This document shows, one piece after another, positions 17,792-26,316 of a DNA stretch of 64,000 nucleotides (position 1 is the stretch's first letter; every line of letters begins with the position of its first letter). Both the position numbers and the translations under genes were made by a program. The notes beneath the pieces are model-generated. The model saw nothing but the letters and a program-made list of their open reading frames with translations, searched no databases and was not told the DNA's origin. Source of the DNA: Flavobacteriales bacterium (lineage in GTDB: Bacteria; Bacteroidota; Bacteroidia; Flavobacteriales; Flavobacteriaceae); assembly GCA_020635875.1 (NCBI GenBank), contig JACJYY010000007.1, positions 116,996-180,995 of the forward strand. The letters are read 5' to 3'.

Positions 17792-18446
17792 CTACCCCTT
17801 ATACGCAGAAACTTTCTTCAAGATTTTGATAAACGCTTCAACAGCATCAACACTAGCTGATTCATGCATGGTATGATAACCCGTGGTAGGAATTTGTATC
17901 GTTGTCCCATCAACCAATCCATTGGATGCCGATACGATTCTACCCAACTCTGTACTCCCCAGTGATTGAGGTTGTTCACCCATGGCAATACGTTTCTTGT
18001 TGTTGGTTTCGACATATTCATCTTTGAACAAATAGTCGATTTTTTCCTTTTTACAGATGTGTTCTACAATCTGAGTAGATTCCAGATTAAATGAAGCATT
18101 TGCATCTTTATGTCTCAACACCACCTGTTGTTTGTTGACCGTTTCTAAATCTGGAAAGGGACTAGTGTCCACCACAAACAAACGATTGGTAGAACCACCA
18201 AATCGCCTAAACCATTCTAGCAAATAACGCCAACTCTTACCTGCTTCCTCTTGTGCTGTAAAGAATGCAGTCCCTTCAAAACCCAAACTAAACAAATGCA
18301 CTAAAGCCGCTGCTGACAGCACATTATCCAATTGACCATAAAATCTGCCGTCTTCGATTTTCAATTTATCGACAAAAGCTACAGGAGTACCAGCAAATAC
18401 ACTCTCTAAACCATCTACCTCAAAAATTAAGTTATTCCTGTATTCG
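17792..18446 (-). pseudogene. M42-type aminopeptidase, C-terminal part (split by IS)
   Basis: C-terminal two thirds of an M42-like metallopeptidase. Metal and catalytic motifs visible here are GQLDNVLSAAALV (Asp ligand), FTAQEEAGKSW (paired Glu), VVDTSPFPD (Asp) and TGYHTMHESASVDAVEAF (His). The frame reads without internal stops from the insertion scar (EYRNNLIFEVDGL) to TAG at 17792. A TTG that would start this piece lies inside the IS, so independent translation is doubtful. Joined to 19679-20101 after removing the element and one copy of the 10-bp duplication, the gene is whole and in frame, so the disruption is recent. Confidence 0.85.
18437..18446 (+). repeat. Target-site duplication, left copy
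   Basis: CCTGTATTCG occurs here and again at 19679-19688, directly outside the two ends of the IS256-like element. Both copies encode the same EYR codons of the interrupted peptidase, which is what a target duplication in a coding sequence should look like. Ten bases is slightly more than the usual 8-9 for this family, so one or two may match by chance. Confidence 0.85.
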
Positions 18447-18450
18447 GGTG

Positions 18451-18510
18451 TAATGGACAAAAATTAGGCTATTTTTTAGACGATTCTCTCTAATGGACAT
18501 TTATTAGGCT
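18451..18510 (+). repeat. Tandem double copy of the IS terminal repeat at the left end
   Basis: TAATGGACAAAAATTAGGCT at 18451-18470 is followed 40 bases on by TAATGGACATTTATTAGGCT at 18491-18510. The inner copy is a perfect 20-base match to the right end (19657-19676, reverse complement), better than the outer copy that abuts the target duplication. Confidence 0.8.
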
Positions 18511-18639
18511 CTATTTTTTGCCATTTTTTGTGTTTAAAAAATTATTGTTCCAATTTTGTTTATCTGTACAAACGGAAACAAGCTCTGCTGGAGAGCAACT
18601 TGGATAGGGATACTATAGATGACCGACAAAAATGTCAAT

Positions 18640-18670
18640 CCAATGGACTACTTTTTTTGTAGTCCATTGG
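18640..18670 (-). terminator. Hairpin after the IS transposase
   Basis: Perfect 12-base arms CCAATGGACTAC / GTAGTCCATTGG around a 7-T loop, 16 bases past the transposase stop. The stem is strong but there is no long T run after it on the minus strand. It may block transcription into or out of the element. Confidence 0.55.
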
Positions 18671-18685
18671 TGTTTTTAGAGGTCT

Positions 18686-19605
18686 TCATGCCTTTAAAAA
18701 CTCATCTATGAATTTCTTTTTTCTTTCGACAGTTAATCCGTTGTGGTTTCGAAGTTTGTTCTTTAAATCAGCAAAGTGACCGTCAATCGCATTGGTTGTA
18801 TTGGGGATTTCAAGTTCAATATTATCATACCAGATAAAGAGCCAAGGAAGATTGGTTTTTAGGCTTCTATAGGCACTTCGGAGTCTTTTATGAGTATAAT
18901 TGGATTTCTTTGTAATAGGGTTTATGGTTCTTTCGTTTAGGAAATCTGACCATTTTTCAAACCACAATCCTAATGCTCCTACAAAACTGTCTTTGTCTGT
19001 TTGTTTCATCAAATCAACCACTTCCATGAGTTCTTGCGCTGCTTTGAGCTTAGGCTTTTTTGTCAAATATCTGCGAATAATGGCAGATTGATGAAACTGG
19101 CACATCTGAACAGGAATGTCTTTAAACAATTGGATAAGTCCTTTTCTGCCATCACACACAATTCCGATGACTTGAAAACCGTAAGATTTCAATTGGTTGA
19201 TTCCCTGAAGATAAAGAGCGTTTGACTCATTTCTGACATAATATTTCAGCAGATTTTCTTTCGTCAGGGCATCTTTGAAAAGCATAACGCCAAAATTCCG
19301 TCCCCAATAAGTGGTGTCCATTAGAACAACTACTTTTCTTGCTTTCTTATTCTTGAGATCATTTTTAACAGTAATTGTATCTAGCTTTCTTTGAATTGTT
19401 TTTACAGAACATCCGTGTTTCCGTGATAGCTGTAAATAGGTTTGTTTTCCTTCTACATAGTCTTTCCAAAGAATGTCACTATCAAGTCGGTTTCCACCCA
19501 AAAATTGCTTACCACAATGAGAGCATTTGTATAATTGAACACCTTTTACAACTCCGTTTTTCTTCGTAAAATGAGTACCACAATAAAAGCACTTTTTTTA
19601 TTCAT
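18686..19605 (-). CDS. IS256-like transposase with frameshift at its start
   Basis: The main frame encodes an IS256-like DDE transposase: a helix-turn-helix (KHGCSVKTIQRKLD), VVLMDTTYWGRNFGV (first Asp), GIVCDGRKGLIQLF (second Asp), QMCQFHQSAIIRRYLTKK and TTNAIDGHFADLKNKLRNH near the end. Upstream in the same frame lies a zinc-knuckle-like stretch (CFYCGTHF and CSHCGKQF) that lacks a start codon. The only suitable ATG (19605) is one base out of frame, separated by a run of seven A. One extra A would restore an MNKKKCFYCG start. Either the copy is mutated or slippage on the A run makes the full protein. Confidence 0.75.
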
Positions 19606-19678
19606 AACCTTTGATTTGCTGCAAAGCTAATCACAATAAGCCTTCTCGAAGATTTTAGCCTAATAAATGTCCATTAAG

Positions 19679-19688
19679 CCTGTATTCG
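19679..19688 (+). repeat. Target-site duplication, right copy
   Basis: Second copy of CCTGTATTCG, abutting the right end of the IS256-like element; see the left copy at 18437. Confidence 0.85.
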
Positions 19689-20101
19689 CAAACGTAGGCA
19701 TTATTAATCACACCATTACCTCTGTACAAACCTGACCAAGTTTCGTAAGCAAAAACTGATTCTCCAGCAAATCGTTCAGATATTTTTGCCATTAACTCTT
19801 CGGAAACTGAATTATTCAACAAATCCGTCTTGTTGGCTGCGATAAATGCGGCGTACTGAAATTCATTAGGCCCTGTACAAACTAAACCATGTCTGTCAAT
19901 GTGTGCAGAAAACATAGTACTCATCGGATTTTGGCCTTGAGCCACTAACAAACCTTCGTACCATGTTACTTTTGCCCCTCGCTCTTCGAGTTCGCGTTGT
20001 AACACTCTAAAAAACGAATGTTCAGCTCCTACCACACTGGGTTGACGAATGAGCGTTTTTAGCAGATCTTTAAATTCCTTGTCCAAAGTATTTGTTTTCA
20101 G
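19679..20101 (-). pseudogene. M42-type aminopeptidase, N-terminal part (split by IS)
   Basis: N-terminal third of the interrupted M42 metallopeptidase. The frame reads DKEFKDLLKTLIRQPSVVGA, then STMFSAHIDRHGLVCTG with the first His and Asp metal ligands, and ends at the insertion scar VCEYR before entering the IS. The start is not certain. A TAnnTTTG element at 20110-20117 implies transcription begins just upstream, so a start at CTG 20101 or TTG 20086 is more likely than the longer frame to 20215. Confidence 0.8.
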
Positions 20102-20109
20102 ATTTTCGG

Positions 20110-20117
20110 CAAATATA
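20110..20117 (-). promoter_or_regulatory. Putative -7 element of the M42 peptidase gene
   Basis: The minus strand reads TATATTTG, an exact TAnnTTTG match, placing transcription start close to the non-ATG candidate starts at 20101 and 20086. Confidence 0.4.
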
Positions 20118-20220
20118 TCAAATCGAAAATTAGATGAGAGATTTATAGATTTGAAGTTTGAGATTTGAAATTGTGCATGTGTACAACACTGATATGGGCT
20201 GGGTGTTTTACACAAAAAAA

Positions 20221-20251
20221 GAGGCTGTCTAAAAAGTTTTTAGTCAGCCTC
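20221..20251 (-). terminator. Terminator after superoxide dismutase
   Basis: Arms GAGGCTG and CAGCCTC extended by CTAAAAA / TTTTTAG form a long, nearly perfect stem. On the minus strand it is followed by seven T. It lies 35 bases after the sod stop, so it is a rho-independent terminator. Confidence 0.85.
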
Positions 20252-20285
20252 CGTTTTCATTCAAGTGTAATTTGTTTTGCTAGTA

Positions 20286-20891
20286 TTATTTAGCAGCTTC
20301 AAATCTTTTAGATACTTCATCCCAGTTAATTACATTAAAAAATGCATTGATATAATCTGGTCTTCTGTTTTGATAGTTTAAGTAATACGCATGTTCCCAT
20401 ACATCCATTCCTAAGATAGGTGTTCCTCCACATCCAACACCTGGCATTAAAGGATTATCTTGATTAGGTGTTCCACACACCTCTAAAGCACCGTTTTTAA
20501 CACATAACCAAGCCCATCCTGAACCAAATTGTGTTGCTCCTGCTTTAGAAAAAGCCGCTTTAAAATCAGCGAAAGAACCAAAAGCACTGTTAATCGCAGC
20601 AGCTAACGCTCCTGTAGGCTCTCCCCCTCCGTTAGGCGACATTACAGTCCAGAACAAATTGTGGTTATAAAAACCTCCTCCGTTGTTACGAACCGTTCCA
20701 TTGCTCATGTCTAATCCACCTAAAATCTCTTCAATAGACTTTCCTGCAAGAGCAGTTCCTTCGATTGCAGCGTTTAAATTGTTAGTATAGGCAGCGTGGT
20801 GTTTAGAATGGTGAATCTCCATTGTACGTGCGTCAATATGTGGTTCCAAAGCGTCGTATGCGTAAGGTAATTGTGGTAATTCAAATGCCAT
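20286..20891 (-). CDS. sod: Superoxide dismutase, Fe/Mn type
   Basis: 201 residues, normal for the family. Metal ligands are visible at His27 (MEIHHSKHH), His77 (GFYNHNLFW), Asp163 and His167 (GMDVWEHAYYLNYQNRR). It dismutates superoxide to peroxide and oxygen in the cytoplasm. The sequence does not settle whether Fe, Mn or either metal is used; GGGFYNHNLFW and FGSGWAWL occur in both groups. It is a single-gene unit with its own -7 element upstream and a strong terminator. Confidence 0.95.
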   Translation of the reverse strand: MAFELPQLPYAYDALEPHIDARTMEIHHSKHHAAYTNNLNAAIEGTALAGKSIEEILGGLDMSNGTVRNNGGGFYNHNLFWTVMSPNGGGEPTGALAAAINSAFGSFADFKAAFSKAGATQFGSGWAWLCVKNGALEVCGTPNQDNPLMPGVGCGGTPILGMDVWEHAYYLNYQNRRPDYINAFFNVINWDEVSKRFEAAK

Positions 20892-20922
20892 AATTCTTGA
20901 TTTTATTGTTATTAATTGCTTT

Positions 20923-20930
20923 CAAAATTA
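20923..20930 (-). promoter_or_regulatory. Putative -7 element of the sod promoter
   Basis: The minus strand reads TAATTTTG (TAnnTTTG), 31 bases before the sod ATG. The -33 element is unclear. Confidence 0.4.
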
Positions 20931-20991
20931 TACATTTAACTTCAGTAAAGAAAATCATTAATGTTTATACTACAATAGAAGAAAGCATCTC

Positions 20992-23900
20992 ATGAACAGA
21001 CCCTCATTCGCTATATATGATGCCTCAGCAGGTTCTGGAAAGACCTTTACTCTCGTTAAGGAATACCTCAAAATCATCTTGGTTGCCCAGCGCAACGATG
21101 CCTACAAAAACATCTTAGCCATTACTTTTACTAACAAGGCAGTAGGCGAGATGAAAAAAAGAATTGTCGATTGTCTTTACGCTTTTAGTCTCGATCAACA
21201 AGACCAAAAAACGCTTGATTTACTAGATATCCTAACCGCCGAAACAGGGGTTCCTCAAGAAAAACTAAAAGAAAAGGCTACACGTATTCTCAAAAATATC
21301 ATTCACAACTATGCCTCATTCGACATATCAACAATAGACAAATTCACGCATCGTATTTTAAGGTCTTTTGCTTTTGATTTGGAATTGCCGACACTCTTTG
21401 AAGTTTCATTAGACACCGACGATTTACTCAACGAAGCAGTAGATGAAATTATAGCCAGTGCAGGAACGGATGAAAAACTCACTCAGTTACTCATCAATTA
21501 CGCCTTAGAAAAAACGGATGATGACAAAAGCTGGGACATCTCCAATGATATTTTTGAAATGAGTAAACTCTTAGTGAATGAAAACCACCGCAAAGAAATT
21601 GCTCAATACAAGGACAAATCCATTTCGGATTTCTTGACCATCAAACAAAAGTTGGTCATTGCTACCAATACGCTCAAAGAAGAATGTCAAAAAATCGCCA
21701 CTGAAGGGCTTTCTTTAATTGAATCCAACAACATAGAACACAGCTCTTTTAATAGAGGTTTGATTCCTTTGGCACTTGTGCGATTTCAAAATGGGGAAAT
21801 CAAAAAATACGAGGGCATTCATTACCTGGAAGAAGGCAAACGTTATGCTAAATCAAAAACACAAGATCAAAAAGACGCTATAGATAGCATTGCACAAAAC
21901 TTAGCGCAAAGTTTAAATAAAATCAATCAATTAGCCGAGAAATACTTGCTCTACCAAGCCTTTTTAAAAGAGATTATTCCGCTGTCGTTGTTGAGTACAA
22001 TTGGAGCTTCTTTGGACCATATCCAAAAAGAAAAAAACATTTTATCCATATCTGAGTTTAACTCCATCTTACACAAAGAAATACAGAATCAACCCGCACC
22101 TTTTATTTATGAAAGACTAGGAGAACGATACAACCATTTTTTTATTGATGAGTTTCAGGACACCTCAGAAATGCAATGGCAAAATTTAATCCCATTAATT
22201 GATAATGCGCTCGCTGGCGAAAATCACAGAGGCGAAAAAGGAACATTAATGCTAGTGGGGGATCCTAAACAATCTATTTACCGATGGCGAGGGGGTAAAG
22301 CAGAGCAATTTATCGCCTTGTCAAAAGACGAAAATCCCTTTGTTACACCAGATAAAGTATCCGTTTCGCTTGACACCAATTACCGTAGTTATGATGAAGT
22401 AATCCTCTTTAACAATGCTTTTTTTAAAGGCATTGCTACGGAATTTAACAATCCTGATTATAAAGAATTATACGAAAAGAGAAGCAGCCAGAAGACAACC
22501 GATAAAAAAGGAGGCTATGTTTCCCTTGATTTTGTGCCTTATACAAGTCCTAAAGATTTAGGTGATGAAGATCTAGACTCTAGAGAGCACTATCTCGAAG
22601 AAACACTCAAAAAAATCAATCAAGCCTTAGAAAATGGATTCAGCTACAGCGATATTGCGGTTTTGACCCAAAAAAACAAAAACAGTATCGCCGTTGCACA
22701 GTATTTAACGGAGAACAATATCCCAATCCTTTCTTCTGACAGTTTGTTATTGTATGGTTCTAATGAAGTGAAACTACTAATCGACTTGCTTCGATTTATT
22801 CATGACAGAAAAGACGTATTAGCCAAGGCTTCCTTCCTGCGTTATATTGCTCATGAAATCGTTCAACCATCAGACGAGCACGTCTTTATAAAAGAGGGGC
22901 TACAACAACAATCTGAAAAAGCTTTTGAAAATTGGCTCAAAGAGTACGGCTTCAGAATTTCCTTCGTTGAACTACGACAAAAATCATTGTACCAATCCGT
23001 AGAAGATAGCATCAAAACCTTTATTCCTTCTAAAAAAAATCACGCTTATGTACAATACTTTTTGGACATCATCTTGGAATTTGATATCCGAAAACAAGCG
23101 AGTTTAGGAGATTTTTTTACGTATTGGGAAACCAAAGAAGAAGTTTTTAAAATCCCCTCTCCCGAAGGCAACAATGCCGTGCAAATTATGACGGTACACA
23201 AATCCAAAGGATTAGAATTTCCTGTGGTTATTTTCCCTTTTGTCGATGAGTCAATATACCGCAACCGATCCAAAATGTGGTTGAACTCAGATGACCCAAC
23301 CATAGGTTTAGAGAATGTACTTGTCGGAAAAAGTAAAAACGTTACTCAATACGGCGATGAGGCAGCCACTCTATTTGAAACGCGTAATCAAGAGGAGTTG
23401 TTGGACACGATTAATGTCTTGTATGTTGCTTTTACCCGAGCAGGAGAGCAACTGCATATTTTGTCTTCGCTTAAACAAAATAAAGACGGATTTGCACCCA
23501 ATTACACGTCCTATTTTATGGGGACTTTCGTCCAAAATCAAGGGCTGTATTCAGACGAGCAAACGCATTACGAATGGGGTAACCCAAAAAGAGTATCGTC
23601 CATAAACAACAAAACTCAGAAACAAAATCCAATCATAACTGCTCCTGACACTCTATTTGACCGTTCCAAAATAAAAATTGCACAAAAAAGTGCTTTGCTT
23701 TGGGACACCCAAAAAGAAAGTGCCATTGAGTATGGTACTATATTGCATGAAATATTAGCCTACATCAATAGTCATAGAGACATCGAAACGGCACTTGAAA
23801 AAGCTATTTTAGAAGGTTTGATTACCAAAGAAAAGAAAAACTCTTTTGCCGAAACCATCAAAAGCATAGTCAACCATACGCAACTTGAGGATTATTTTAA

Positions 23901-24147
23901 CCCAAAACACAAAATATTCAACGAAAGAGCCTTGCTAGTGCCCAATGGTCGTACTTTAAAACCCGACAAGTTGGTATTTTTGGAAAACAAAAAAGCCTTA
24001 CTACTGGATTACAAAACAGGAAGTCCCGAAAAGAAACATCAAGAACAACTCAATACTTATGCAGACATTGTTGAATCTATGGGCTATACTGTAGTTCAAA
24101 AAGTGTTAGTTTACATTGACAAAGATGTGGTTATCGAAACGGTTTAA
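20992..24147 (+). CDS. UvrD/RecB-like helicase with C-terminal PD-(D/E)XK nuclease (AddA-like)
   Basis: 1051 residues. Superfamily 1 helicase motifs run in order: Walker A YDASAGSGKTFTLVKE at the N-terminus, ITFTNKAVGEMK (Ia), FFIDEFQDTSEMQW (II), GDPKQSIYRWRGG (III), SLDTNYRS (IV), IMTVHKSKGLEFPVVIF (V) and LYVAFTRAGEQLHIL (VI). The C-terminus has a RecB-type nuclease signature, PDKLVF then ALLLDYKTG. By family it would process double-strand ends for recombination. Its usual partner, an AddB-like PD-(D/E)XK protein, is not adjacent. It is divergent from sod; its 3' end overlaps the convergent yraN by 4 bases. Confidence 0.92.
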   Translation: MNRPSFAIYDASAGSGKTFTLVKEYLKIILVAQRNDAYKNILAITFTNKAVGEMKKRIVDCLYAFSLDQQDQKTLDLLDILTAETGVPQEKLKEKATRILKNIIHNYASFDISTIDKFTHRILRSFAFDLELPTLFEVSLDTDDLLNEAVDEIIASAGTDEKLTQLLINYALEKTDDDKSWDISNDIFEMSKLLVNENHRKEIAQYKDKSISDFLTIKQKLVIATNTLKEECQKIATEGLSLIESNNIEHSSFNRGLIPLALVRFQNGEIKKYEGIHYLEEGKRYAKSKTQDQKDAIDSIAQNLAQSLNKINQLAEKYLLYQAFLKEIIPLSLLSTIGASLDHIQKEKNILSISEFNSILHKEIQNQPAPFIYERLGERYNHFFIDEFQDTSEMQWQNLIPLIDNALAGENHRGEKGTLMLVGDPKQSIYRWRGGKAEQFIALSKDENPFVTPDKVSVSLDTNYRSYDEVILFNNAFFKGIATEFNNPDYKELYEKRSSQKTTDKKGGYVSLDFVPYTSPKDLGDEDLDSREHYLEETLKKINQALENGFSYSDIAVLTQKNKNSIAVAQYLTENNIPILSSDSLLLYGSNEVKLLIDLLRFIHDRKDVLAKASFLRYIAHEIVQPSDEHVFIKEGLQQQSEKAFENWLKEYGFRISFVELRQKSLYQSVEDSIKTFIPSKKNHAYVQYFLDIILEFDIRKQASLGDFFTYWETKEEVFKIPSPEGNNAVQIMTVHKSKGLEFPVVIFPFVDESIYRNRSKMWLNSDDPTIGLENVLVGKSKNVTQYGDEAATLFETRNQEELLDTINVLYVAFTRAGEQLHILSSLKQNKDGFAPNYTSYFMGTFVQNQGLYSDEQTHYEWGNPKRVSSINNKTQKQNPIITAPDTLFDRSKIKIAQKSALLWDTQKESAIEYGTILHEILAYINSHRDIETALEKAILEGLITKEKKNSFAETIKSIVNHTQLEDYFNPKHKIFNERALLVPNGRTLKPDKLVFLENKKALLLDYKTGSPEKKHQEQLNTYADIVESMGYTVVQKVLVYIDKDVVIETV

Positions 24148-24503
24148 AAATGATAAAAAGCATCTTCGAGATGTTCTATTTCACAAATATGTTCCGTCTT
24201 GTATATCCCAATGATATCAAAACGCACCTCAACATCTAAATCTTTATAGTTTACGTAGTTATTGATTGCTTTTACCAATAATTGAATCTTTTTAGGATTC
24301 ACAAAATCCTGAGGATTTCCATAATACAAGGACGACCTAGTCTTTACTTCGATAACAGCCAACACCTTCCCATTGGTTGCGATTATGTCTACTTCCGCTT
24401 TTTGAAAACGCCAGTTGCGTTCTAAGATTTGATAGCCTTTTTGCTGTAAAAAAGTAACTGCCTCTTCCTCACCGTACTTACCGAGTTCGTTATGCGCTGC
24501 CAC
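24144..24503 (-). CDS. YraN/UPF0102-family protein
   Basis: 119 residues, typical length. It has the family layout: GKYGEEEAVTFLQQKGYQIL at the N-terminus, then EVDIIATNGKVLAVIEVKTR, a PD-(D/E)XK-like nuclease core with D, E and K in the expected order, then RFDIIGIY. Function is not firmly established; a Holliday-junction-resolvase-like fold is predicted for the family. Its ATG directly follows the nadD stop, so the two are probably one operon. Confidence 0.9.
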   Translation of the reverse strand: MAAHNELGKYGEEEAVTFLQQKGYQILERNWRFQKAEVDIIATNGKVLAVIEVKTRSSLYYGNPQDFVNPKKIQLLVKAINNYVNYKDLDVEVRFDIIGIYKTEHICEIEHLEDAFYHF

Positions 24504-25082
24504 TTACCTATAAAAATTATTATGGTCAATGTATTCCCATACAGAAGGAGGTAATAAAGGTCTTATGTTTTTCCTTTCCTTGATTTGTGTCCTAATATGA
24601 GTCGAAGAAATTTCGATAATTGGTGCTTTCACAAAATTCACTTTTTTGTGTGTATCATAGAATGATGTCTCTGGTTGTTCAGCAAAACGTGGATACACAT
24701 ACAACTCATGATGTTCCAGAATAAACTCGTGGTTTTTCCACTTATGAAAAGTCCACAAATTATCCTCCCCCATAAGTAAACAAAATTCATGATTAGGGTA
24801 CTTTTCCTGAATGTGCATCAAGGTATTGACAGTGTAATTGGGTTGATCCAGACCAAATTCTATATTAGAAGGTTTTATTTTATCGTAGGCCTCTGCAGCT
24901 CTGAACACCATCTCGTAACGCTGATGATCATCGAGTAATGTTTTTTTCTTTTTGTGTGGATTATGCGGAGTCACTACCATCCAAACCTCATCCAAATCCG
25001 TATTTTCTACCATATGATTAGCTATAATCATATGTCCAATATGGACAGGGTTAAACGTCCCGAAATACAAACCTATTTTCAT
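24504..25082 (-). CDS. nadD: Nicotinate-nucleotide adenylyltransferase
   Basis: 192 residues. The nucleotidyltransferase signature YFGTFNPVHIGHMIIAN is at the N-terminus and ISSTHIRTQIKERKNI near the C-terminus; MVVTPHNPHKKK fits the substrate loop. It adenylates nicotinate mononucleotide to deamido-NAD in NAD biosynthesis. It is followed directly by yraN and lies 14 bases downstream of ackA on the same strand. Confidence 0.94.
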   Translation of the reverse strand: MKIGLYFGTFNPVHIGHMIIANHMVENTDLDEVWMVVTPHNPHKKKKTLLDDHQRYEMVFRAAEAYDKIKPSNIEFGLDQPNYTVNTLMHIQEKYPNHEFCLLMGEDNLWTFHKWKNHEFILEHHELYVYPRFAEQPETSFYDTHKKVNFVKAPIIEISSTHIRTQIKERKNIRPLLPPSVWEYIDHNNFYR

Positions 25083-25096
25083 ACCTACGCCTTATG

Positions 25097-26305
25097 CTAG
25101 ACAGGCAAAGATACATTGTCTTGTAAAAGTTGAAAACATTGTTGGGCAATTTCTAACTCTTCGTTGGTTCTAATCACTAAAATTTGTACACGACTAGCAT
25201 CACTTTGTATCGCTGTAATTTCCGCAGAGGTATCACTATTTTTCTTTTTATCCAACTCTATTTCTAAATAGGATAAATCTGCACATACTTTTTCACGAAT
25301 TAATGCCGCATTTTCGCCAATACCAGCTGTAAAAATAATGGCATCTACTCCATTCATTGCAGCTGTATAAGCTCCGATGTATTTTTTAATGCGGTAAGTC
25401 ATAATATCAATGGCATTTTGACAAGCCGTATCTCCTTTTTGAGCAGCTTCAACAATATCTCTTAGGTCGCTTTTTCCGGTCAAGCCAAAAAGTCCACTTT
25501 TTTTATTCAGTAAAGCATCTGCTTCCTTAGCGGTATAACCCAAATTATCAACCAAATACCCAACAATTGAATGGTCAATATCTCCACTACGTGTTCCCAT
25601 AACTAAGCCTGTTGAAGGTGTAAATCCTAATGAATGGTCGATACTCTTACCGTTTTTGACCGCAGTCATACTTGATCCATTTCCCAAGTGTATCGAAATG
25701 ATTTTTGATTCTTTGGGATTGCCTAGTTGATCAATTGCTTTTTTAGAAACGTATTTATGACTGGTTCCATGAAAACCATACAGTCTAATTTTATGTTCAT
25801 CTAGCAATTCTTGAGGTATCGCATATTGATAAGCCTTTTGAGGAATCGACTGATGAAAAGCCGTATCAAAAACCGCTACTTGTTTAGAGGCTGAAAAGAC
25901 TTTTTCTGCCACTTCAATACCTTCATAATTGGCTGGATTATGTAATGGTGCCAAAGAAAATAATTCTTTAATAGCTTGTTTAACGGCGTCATCAATCAAT
26001 ACGGTATCCGAAAATAGATTCCCTCCATGCACCACACGATGACCTACAGCCGCAATTTCATCCGCAGATTGAATTACTCCTACTTCGGGAGACAACATAC
26101 GCTGGGCAACCAATTGCAACCCTTCCCCATGATTGGCTATCGTTAGTTCCTCTTTGCTATTATGTAATTCTGTTTTGTAATGTAAAACCGAGTTGTCTTG
26201 CCCAATGCGTTCTACTAAACCTTGACAAATTACCTTTTTACTCGGCATTTCAATGATTTGAAACTTAATGGAAGAACTTCCCGAATTTAATACTAGAATT
26301 TTCAT
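25097..26305 (-). CDS. ackA: Acetate kinase
   Basis: 402 residues from the ATG at 26305 (MKILVLNSGSSSIKFQ), chosen over a longer frame because this is the universal family start. Motifs include VGHRVVHGG, AVFDTAFHQSIP, YGFHGTSHKYVS, HLGNGSSMTAV and FTAGIGENAALIRE. With phosphotransacetylase it interconverts acetate, ATP and acetyl phosphate. It begins 11 bases after the pta stop, so the pair is an operon with pta first. Confidence 0.96.
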   Translation of the reverse strand: MKILVLNSGSSSIKFQIIEMPSKKVICQGLVERIGQDNSVLHYKTELHNSKEELTIANHGEGLQLVAQRMLSPEVGVIQSADEIAAVGHRVVHGGNLFSDTVLIDDAVKQAIKELFSLAPLHNPANYEGIEVAEKVFSASKQVAVFDTAFHQSIPQKAYQYAIPQELLDEHKIRLYGFHGTSHKYVSKKAIDQLGNPKESKIISIHLGNGSSMTAVKNGKSIDHSLGFTPSTGLVMGTRSGDIDHSIVGYLVDNLGYTAKEADALLNKKSGLFGLTGKSDLRDIVEAAQKGDTACQNAIDIMTYRIKKYIGAYTAAMNGVDAIIFTAGIGENAALIREKVCADLSYLEIELDKKKNSDTSAEITAIQSDASRVQILVIRTNEELEIAQQCFQLLQDNVSLPV

Positions 26306-26316
26306 ACGCTGTGTTT

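Larger units (their letters stand above)
18447..19678 (-). mobile_element. IS256-like insertion sequence (Zn-binding variant), about 1.23 kb
   Basis: The element lies between the two copies of CCTGTATTCG and interrupts the M42 peptidase gene. Its ends share an imperfect inverted repeat: TAATGGACAAAAATTAGGCT at the left and the complement of TAATGGACATTTATTAGGCT at the right, 17 of 20 identical. The left end carries this repeat twice. One transposase gene occupies most of the element, with a palindromic terminator after it. Confidence 0.85.
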
